Made by a program: the position numbers and the translations under genes | Part shown: positions 7,215 to 12,500 of the stretch, piece after piece | How positions within the stretch are numbered: the first letter of the stretch is position 1 | How the letters are laid out: every line of letters starts with the position of its first letter | Notes under the pieces: model-generated | Told to the model about the DNA's origin: nothing | What the model saw: the letters and a program-made list of their open reading frames with translations, nothing else | Databases searched by the model: none | NCBI GenBank assembly: GCA_018398765.1 | Contig: JAHBMJ010000626.1 | Coordinates: forward strand, 27,719-40,218 | Direction of reading: 5' to 3' | From: Chromera velia | Lineage: Eukaryota > Sar > Chromeraceae | Length of the DNA stretch: 12,500 bases

Positions 7215-7929
7215 CTATATACAGAAGACTCTGAGAACCCGACACCCCCAGAAGAGTAGGACAAGAAGTTCAGATATATACATACATGTATGCATACATA
7301 ATATTGTACATGTGTGTGAGTATATTATTCCGGGTCAATGATATTTAATTTTGTTGGCGGCCCTTAATTCTTCCATGCAGGTGCATGCACTCACTCTACG
7401 TGTGATGGACAACCTAGCCTGTCGCTGCTACAGTGTATGAAATTTAATCTTTCGTTCTAGCTCGGCCTCACGTGTTCCCAAGTGCATGCGCATCTCATAT
7501 GCCGGGGGGGAAAGGAGACAAAGAATCCGATGCGGGGGGGGGTGTAGAGAAACCAAGTTTTCAGACAAAGTTTTTAAAACTCAAACACTCAAAAAACTTT
7601 CTTTGGCTTTGTTCTAATCCATCTTAATTGTTGTTTGCTCACCGTTATGCCTTCTGCGTCGTCGATCGGGACCCAAAATTTGTTGGCGATCATGAACTTT
7701 CTCTTGCCCACAGCCTCAAGGAGCAGAAAGCAGGTCTTGTTGTTCTTCTTGTAGGAGGTGAACAACAAGTCGTATGTCCTGTCCTTCTCCACCTAGGTAA
7801 CCACCATCAGTATAATACCGAAGAAACTGCAGTGAGATACGAGCAGAAAGGTGAGAGAGAGGGCATTCCAAGCCACTGATTCAATTAATAACACACCGCA
7901 TGGCCGTCTATGGCGTCCTCATTCTCCTG
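7116..7929 (-). CDS. Putative three-exon minus-strand gene, product unrecognised
   Basis: Exons on the minus strand are 7929-7897 (11 codons, QENEDAIDGHA, acceptor CTGTATAG, donor GTGTGT), 7792-7643 (50 codons, acceptor TTACCTAG, donor GTGAGC) and 7214-7116 (32 codons and TGA, acceptor TCTGTATATAG). All junctions are phase 0. The middle exon includes YDLLFTSYKKNN, LLLEAVGKRKFMIANKFW and VPIDDAEGIT; the last includes VILKKMDTTKLKVSQVCG and ends FFVKK. The composition is that of a folded globular protein rather than low-complexity DNA read by chance. The first exon is the weakest, and the 5' end is not found; the CAGA-rich region beyond may be intron. I do not recognise the family. An alternative acceptor (CACTGCAG) upstream of the middle exon opens another frame, which stops after about 36 codons. 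Confidence 0.5.
7643..7792 (-). CDS. Internal exon of the 7116-7929 gene (50 codons)
   Basis: This is the best-supported exon of the model. It lies between an in-frame TAG that is part of the acceptor (TTACCTAG) and a good donor (ACG followed by GTGAGC). It encodes a mixed hydrophobic and charged sequence with aromatic residues, unlike the repeats around it. Confidence 0.55.
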
Positions 7930-7979
7930 CTATACAGATAGGTACAAAAAGCTGATACGCCTTCCATAAACAAAGTAGC

Positions 7980-8260
7980 AGAGAGTGAGACAGACAAATA
8001 GACACGCACATGGCAGTGCAGACAGATGGCACACCGAGTCATTACAGATAGATGAACACACATAAAAGGACAAAGAGACCAGCACAGAGAGACACAGATT
8101 GCCAAGCAGCCAGATAGACCTGCAGGCAGAAAGAAATCACACACACAGACAGAAAAAGGCAGAAATCTGGGAGAAAATGGCAGAATCAGATTGAATCAGA
8201 CAGAAACTGGTAAAGAAAGACAGAGGTAAATCAACAGATAAAGACACAGACGGACCCCCT
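7980..8260. repeat. Degenerate CAGA/GACA repeat block
   Basis: Purine-rich plus strand dominated by CAGA, GACA and ACAGATAGA words with no fixed register. On the minus strand this reads as CTGT-rich pyrimidine sequence just upstream of the first exon of the 7116-7929 model. Confidence 0.85.
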
Positions 8261-8377
8261 AGTCTTTCTTTGGGTATGTCTTCGATCTTTTTAATAGAAA
8301 AATCAATCCGGAGAAACGGGTGAAACATACGCATACAAAAAGACATGGACACGCACAAAAGATCAAGTTTGTGCCCT

Positions 8378-8475
8378 CTCTCTCTCTCTCTCTTTCTTTT
8401 TTCTTTCTTTCTTTCTTTTTTTCTTTCTTTCTTTCTTTGTTTTTTTCTTTCTTTCTTTTTTTCTTTATTTGTTTC
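8378..8475. repeat. CT / CTTT polypyrimidine tract
   Basis: About 100 bp of CTCT followed by TTTC-type repeats with very few purines on the plus strand. Confidence 0.95.
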
Positions 8476-8735
8476 TCTCTTGGCCTCTGTATGTATGTGT
8501 GTGTTAATAAACGGTTCTCTCTCTCTCTCTCTGCCTCTCTTTCCTTGACAGACAGATGAATAAAGCTCTTTCCTTTCTTTCCTTCTCTTGACCCATTGTC
8601 AGGCAGACTATATGGTTTCTTTCCCTCCTCTTCTTTATGAACACAACCGATAAAAAATAAGAAAACAACAAAGATAAAAAAACATCATGACAACTCAGAA
8701 AAAGTGGGCAGGGGGCCCAAAACAGACAAAGGCAG

Positions 8736-8940
8736 AAAGACAGACAGACAGACAGACAATATCGTCTTTTCTTTACTTTACTTTTTCGCTCATGCAGATA
8801 GATAAACAGACAGATAGACAGACTATCACAGACAGATAGACATACACACAAGACTATATGTATTTTCTTTTTCTTGAAGTTCTTCTTTTTCTTCCTTTTG
8901 TTCTCCTTCTTCCTTCTTTCTTCTTTTTCTTCTTCTTCTT
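8736..8940. repeat. CAGA block followed by a TTC-rich pyrimidine block
   Basis: (CAGA)n at about 8736-8760 and GATAGA/CAGA words at 8797-8850 are followed by a CTT/TTC-rich pyrimidine tract at 8863-8940 that ends in CTTGACAG, an acceptor-like site on the plus strand. Confidence 0.85.
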
Positions 8941-9006
8941 GACAGACACAAACAGACGGACAAACAGAGAGAAAACAGAGAATCAAATAAACGTACAGAC
9001 ACTGTT

Positions 9007-9123
9007 ATGGGAAGCCGGATGCCTACTGCGGGGGGAGGGGGGCATAAAAGGAAGAAGAGGAAGAGGTGGGCCGAATGGAGGCAGAGGTTCAAGTCTCGAA
9101 AAGGCTGCGGTCAGAGGAAATAG
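9007..9123 (+). CDS. Possible small basic ORF (38 aa), doubtful
   Basis: ATG at 9007 to TAG at 9121-9123. The product is Gly-rich, then strongly basic (KRKKRKRWAEWRQRFKSRKG). The frame is open further upstream to an acceptor-like CTTGACAG at 8945, so it could be a terminal exon. It lies in GA-rich DNA, which yields Lys, Arg, Glu and Gly codons by chance, and there is no partner exon. Confidence 0.2.
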   Translation: MGSRMPTAGGGGHKRKKRKRWAEWRQRFKSRKGCGQRK

Positions 9124-9516
9124 CAAGAAAAGAAAGACGCTCTCTCGGGTCTCTCTTCCAGGATAGGAAAATCTCTCAGGAGTCAGGCCTGTGTGGGGGG
9201 ACTTATAGTTTTTTCCACGCGGCGATATCCTGCTAGTCCAGGAGCTTCTCGTTTGCTGCCCCGCGCACAAACTTAGCACACAAACAGAAGAATATCTGTA
9301 TGTGCAGGACTCTTCTCGCACGCACTGAACTCTGGCCGACAGTTACTTCCGAGAATCAAGTACAGCTCCAAAAAACACTTTGTGTTCAACAAAGCAATGA
9401 GCTGTTGCAACGCTACACTCGGCCAGCTTCTTGAGAGTCGAAACCAATTATTATGAAAGGAGCAGGAGACTGTTTGAAGCAAGCACGTAGATCCGCAAGA
9501 AAAACCTCATAGACAC

Positions 9517-10224
9517 TTATTTGAGCTTCTTGGTCTCTTCTTTGGCCGGTTTGACATCCTCTGCAAGTAGAAATATGAGATAAAGAGAGGGAAGAAGAAA
9601 ATAAAGAGAGCAAACGTGGGACTGCTCACAAACATACACTTGTGAATCAAGTCACGATGGGCTGACATGACCAACCTTTCATAACAACTTTGGGATTCAG
9701 TGTCATATTTTCATTTCCCTACCTTGTTGCGTTTGTTTACCACCTTGCCATGGGAGACATTTCAAAAGAAAAAAAGATATTTGAGAATGCTGGGAAGTTG
9801 AGTGAATCGCACTGCCTGTTTGGCTCCTTTCTATCAGGACAAAAGAGAAAGAGAGTGCTTTTCTTCAGGAGGGAGATGGGAAATAGAACGAGGGAAAGCA
9901 AGGATGACTGGGTGGGAGGGAGAAAAAGAAGACAGAGAACGGACTTACTGGGCCGGGGTCGGCACCGGAAGAAAAAAACGGAGGGCAAAGAGGGCGGGTC
10001 CAGAGGTTGTCCAGTAGAGTCTTCATCTTGTCTGAAAGGAAGCGAAGGGGGGGGGGCATTTTTGTTCTGTCTGTCATGCAATCTCGCGATACGGCAAGAA
10101 CTCCATCGGCGGAACTGACTGAGAGCGAGACGAGAGAGAGGAACACCTCTCCCCAGTGACCCGATTCTTCAGAAAGGACATCGGGAGACCAAAGGTAAAA
10201 GACACTGACAGTGGACTCCAAACA
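9517..10224 (-). CDS. Putative small spliced minus-strand gene with a Lys-rich C-terminus
   Basis: The terminal exon 9560-9517 follows a strong acceptor (TATTTCTACTTGCAG) and reads DVKPAKEETKKLK, then TAA. Upstream, 10031-9949 lies between CTTCCTTTCAG and a consensus GTAAGT donor, and 10224-10147 lies between TTTTTTCCTCAACAG and GTGTTC. Joined, phases 2 and 1 are respected: (x)VWSPLSVSFTFGLP.., MSFLKNRVTGE, R, QDEDSTGQPLDPPSLPS.., K, then the Lys-rich tail. If the ATG at 10182 is the start, the product is 53 residues. A second reading uses the ATG at 10026 (MKTLLDNLWTRPL..), an extra exon 9789-9723 and the same last exon (62 residues). Splice sites are more secure than the frame. I do not recognise the product. 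Confidence 0.35.
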
Positions 10225-11508
10225 CTGTTGAGGAAAAAATCGAAATCAGAAAGGTTTTTTCAAAAGAACAACGAAGAGACGGAAGCTCGCTGGCGCTTCA
10301 CAAGAAATGTCTGGAGAGGGGTCCGGTCTATCAACCCCCCTCATAGGCGGTGCTTCCTGTGCCTTCTAGAGTGATCATGATGGTGCAAGAGACACATGAA
10401 TGACCATCCAGTCGTCTTTCTTTTTCGGGAGACAGACAGCGAGTCATAGCGAGTCTGAATGATAAATAATGACAAGAAGCTGAGCTAAATTTCAATAACT
10501 CCCGAAATTGATGCCAATGCATCATCAATGCATCATGCTGCACTGCACGCCGTGCCGCGGGCGGCGCCACGGCGGGCCGAGCGGCGCTCGAAAATTGCAT
10601 GTTCGATCGAAATTCAGCGCCTCGAATGAGTGGGGGGGGGCGGGGGCACACGCCAGTGCGCGGGCCGAGCATGTAGCACTGAGGTGCATGTTGTCAGTGC
10701 ACGAACATGCAAACTACAATTTAAAATATTATCTCAAAAAGAAGAATTTTTGGTCCAGTAAAGCGAACAATGCATATATGTACGTTGTGTTTATGTGTTG
10801 TTTATCAATATTTGTTAATATTATGATTTAATAAGATGTTTATCAGATATGTATGGTGTTGTGACTAGTTGTGACAATCAATCAACTAGTGATCGAATTA
10901 ATCAGTTACCAGTTCATGCTAGCTAGTCCTCATACTAATCCCTGCTATAGCTTAGCCCACATATACAGCTAGAATTAAATTAAATTATCTACAAGTCCGA
11001 AACTGACTGCATGCATGGAAAGCTAATTAATATCCAGTGGCCAGTCTATAACAGAATCACTTCTTTATGACAACTTTGGTAAAATTTCTGTTCAACACTT
11101 CCGGCTAGAGTTCCGGAGGGATGTATTATTTTAGCTGACAGGCATATAGGCTGGTGATATAGATGGTGTCAGTTTTCGGCCTCAGCTATAAAGCTGGACG
11201 GTGATACTTTTTCAATGATGATGCCGATACCTAACGAGTTGGATGACATTAGATGGCATGCACCTACAGATTCTAGTACAGATTGAGACAGCGTTGAACA
11301 GATGTGTGCATGCAGTCGGTCAAATTGACTGTATTATTATTGGCACGAGGCGGACAGAGCGAGAGACAGACCTGCTTCGTCTTCCTCACCGCCCCCTCCA
11401 CGAAAAGATGGTCTAGCTCATTGCATCTCCGTGTCCGTATGTTCTTTCTCTTTCATTCATTCTCCCACGCCATGCATCCGCGTCTCATGCACAAACTGCG
11501 ATCAACCA
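10225..11508. other. Non-coding stretch with a GC-rich patch, then AT-rich DNA
   Basis: 10225-10500 may include 5' sequence of the minus-strand gene. A GC-rich, CpG-containing patch spans about 10540-10680. From 10700 to 11300 the sequence is AT-rich with no coding signal. From 11300 to 11500 a 70-codon frame on the plus strand shows no family features and is not called. Confidence 0.55.
10516..10680. promoter_or_regulatory. Candidate promoter-like GC-rich island with short direct repeats
   Basis: Two adjacent 11-bp copies of AATGCATCATC/G (10516-10537) precede a sharp GC-rich patch (10540-10600, rich in GCC and CGG) and a G-tract (10631-10638). GCCGTG (10549-10554) and CACGGC (10568-10573) could pair. 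The patch sits between AT-rich DNA and the 5' side of the minus-strand gene ending at 9517. Promoter function is inference from composition and position only. Confidence 0.25.
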
Positions 11509-11834
11509 ATGGATGAGTCAAAGAAGTTAAAACCCAAAAAGAGACAAGATGTGCTGCGCAGCAGAGCACGGAGACAGCTAGTGGAACAGAGGGACGGGTG
11601 GTAAGATCCTTCCTTCCTTCCTTCCTGCATCCCTTTGACACCGTCTCTCTCTCAATGCAAGTAAACGATTACAATCTTCACTCTGTCTCCCTCTCTCTGT
11701 GCGCTTTCTCTTCTAGCACGTGGGGCCTCTTTCCCATTCTTGCAAAAGACCGATGCGTCTCCTTCCCCCCTGTCGACGACGCAACAAAAATCAATGAGGG
11801 AAGAACCAACCCCCGCGCGGATTACATGAATTAA
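11509..11834 (+). CDS. Putative two-exon gene, 69-aa product unrecognised
   Basis: Exon 1 (11509-11600) starts with ATG in the context AACCAATGG and encodes a Lys/Arg-rich N-terminus (MDESKKLKPKKRQDVL.., RSRARRQLVEQRDG). It ends before GTAAGA. Exon 2 (11717-11834) follows CTTTCTCTTCTAG and encodes TWGLFPILAKDRCVSFPP, then VDDATKINEGRTNPRADYMN and TAA at 11832-11834. The split codon TG/C joins in phase 2. The 116-nt intron is pyrimidine-rich. The highly basic start could be a targeting or RNA-binding segment; no membrane helix or known motif is seen. The stop is 22 bp from that of the convergent minus-strand gene. I do not recognise the family. Confidence 0.55.
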
Positions 11835-11856
11835 GCATCCTCAGCCACTTGCTCGC

Positions 11857-12413
11857 CTACACCCCGACACCCACTCTGCTCAAAATCGGATGGTCATCCA
11901 GGGAGCTTCTTTTTGCCTTTCTCCCTCTCCTTCCGAGCCCCCTTCGCTTTTTACTTTGCTTTTCTGGATCTTCACGGAGGGCGTGTAAGTATCCTTCCTT
12001 CCTTCCATCCTGAGGTGAGATAGAAACCCTCGAACTGCCTCCTCCATTTTCATCACCCAGGGGTTCCTTCTCTCTCTCTCTCTCTCTCTCTCTCAAACTT
12101 TCCCCCACTTTCTCCTCTCACTTTCGTGCCCACACAAACCATCAGGCCGAACCCGAACACAGGCAGATCGCCTGAGGACCCGACTCACACCCACGCCCAC
12201 GCACACAGAGACAGAGAAACCCCACACACATGCAGGCCCCAGACGAGGAAGGAAGAAAGAAAGAGAAAAAGAGAAGAAAACCACCAGCGCGCTCTCCCCC
12301 CTCCATCTACTATCATCACCCCTCACGTTGAATTCATGCATGCAAACAATGGAGTCCCCGCCTCCGGCAGATTTTGCCTCTCGGCTGACGAGGTCCACAC
12401 ACCCCTTCCCCCC
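11857..12413 (-). CDS. Putative minus-strand gene, last two exons, basic C-terminus
   Basis: The last exon (12009-11857) follows TTTCTATCTCACCTCAG and has 50 codons and a TAG at 11859-11857. It is basic: GYLHALREDPEKQSKKRRG, then RRGRKAKRSSLDDHPIL. The preceding exon encodes VDLVSREAKSAGGGDSIV, then CMHEFN, and ends at 12327 before GTGAGG; both junctions are phase 0. Its 5' limit is unclear: the frame is open to about 12420 and CATGAG ending at 12414 is only a weak acceptor. The 317-nt intron contains a GA repeat (CT on the plus strand). A competing frame in the last exon starts with ATG at 12008 and gives 42 residues. The product is not recognised. Confidence 0.4.
12068..12094. repeat. (TC)n microsatellite
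   Basis: A perfect TC run of about 27 bp lies inside the intron of the minus-strand 11857-12413 model. Confidence 0.95.
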
Positions 12414-12500
12414 CTCATGGAATCATTCACATCTATCCATCCATCCATTGATCAATTCAGCTCGGCCTTCTAGCAGCCAACTGGCCCTGTGTACGCACAT
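12349..12500 (+). CDS. Possible start of a plus-strand ORF running off the window, doubtful
   Basis: ATG in the context AAACAATGG opens a frame of 50 codons to the window end (MESPPPADFASRLTRS at its start, then Pro-, Ser- and His-rich). It overlaps the opposite-strand exon of the 11857-12413 model, so at most one is likely to be real. No family is recognised. Confidence 0.18.
   Translation, partial: MESPPPADFASRLTRSTHPFPPSWNHSHLSIHPLINSARPSSSQLALCTH

Larger units (their letters stand above)
7930..9516. other. Simple-sequence-rich region without a firm gene
   Basis: Degenerate CAGA/GACA repeats (about 7980-8260, 8720-8850, 8941-9000) alternate with polypyrimidine blocks (8378-8475, 8516-8532, 8863-8940) on the plus strand. 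Long reading frames here on both strands translate to S/L/F- or K/E/R-rich low complexity. One short plus-strand frame at 9007-9123 and a minus-strand patch at about 8310-8250 encoding IKKIEDIPKERL are the only pieces with a protein-like look. No gene is called on them. Confidence 0.6.

Noticed and set aside
7793-7870. Alternative acceptor CACTGCAG upstream of the 7792 exon, giving a frame with YTDGGYLGGEG
   Set aside because: That frame ends at a stop after about 36 codons and destroys the better 50-codon frame. It is retained only as a possible alternative splice form.
8504-9092. Long minus-strand frames of 160 and 88 codons
   Set aside because: They translate CT/CAGA simple repeats into Leu/Ser/Cys- and Lys/Glu-rich strings and overlap in different frames without splice support.
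9690-10118. 142-codon plus-strand open frame
   Set aside because: Its second half is Lys/Arg/Glu/Gly-rich from GA-rich DNA, it has no recognisable domain, and the opposite strand carries better splice signals. It remains possible but is not preferred.

Overview
The window reads as nuclear DNA from an intron-rich eukaryote. Coding exons are short (33-150 nt) and flanked by GT...AG introns. Introns and spacers carry many (TG)n, (TC)n, (TTTC)n and CAGA-type repeats, and there are no bacterial operon signals. The palindrome GCATGC occurs 22 times by my count, ten of them inside one minisatellite, against about three expected by chance in 12.5 kb. An intron-rich gene of single-repeat ankyrin exons plus frequent TGCATGC suggests an alveolate alga or coccidian-like protist, for example a chromerid. 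That assignment is inference and rests on no search.

Positions 1-4427 hold the best-supported gene. It is a plus-strand ankyrin-repeat gene with nine exons in the window (469-588, 1035-1133, 1393-1500, 1830-1934, 2679-2783, 3047-3151, 3435-3533, 3888-3986, 4290-4427). Every internal junction is phase 0, and almost every exon is exactly one ankyrin repeat. Joined, they give 325 residues ending at a TGA. Further exons may lie upstream of the window. The intron before exon 5 contains a 39-bp minisatellite whose unit is itself a complete 3' splice site, repeated ten times.

Positions 4428-6516 hold an AT-rich spacer and then, on the minus strand, the 5'-truncated and decayed 3' half of a LINE-type (non-LTR) retrotransposon. 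It shows reverse-transcriptase motifs, a YTND in place of YxDD, and two in-frame stops.

Positions 6517-12500 look empty when read as long ORFs. Phase-compatible splice sites nevertheless outline four small candidate genes: minus-strand 7116-7929 (three exons ending in TGA), minus-strand 9517-10224 (three exons ending in TAA), plus-strand 11509-11834 (two exons, complete, 69 residues) and minus-strand 11857-12413 (two exons ending in TAG). The last two converge with 22 bp between their stop codons. I recognise none of these products. The rest is simple-sequence DNA, including alternating CAGA-type and polypyrimidine blocks at 7980-9000 and a GC-rich patch at 10540-10680. I see no tRNA, rRNA or CRISPR array.

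No pathway links these genes. The ankyrin gene should encode a protein-binding scaffold. The retroelement is an inactive insertion.
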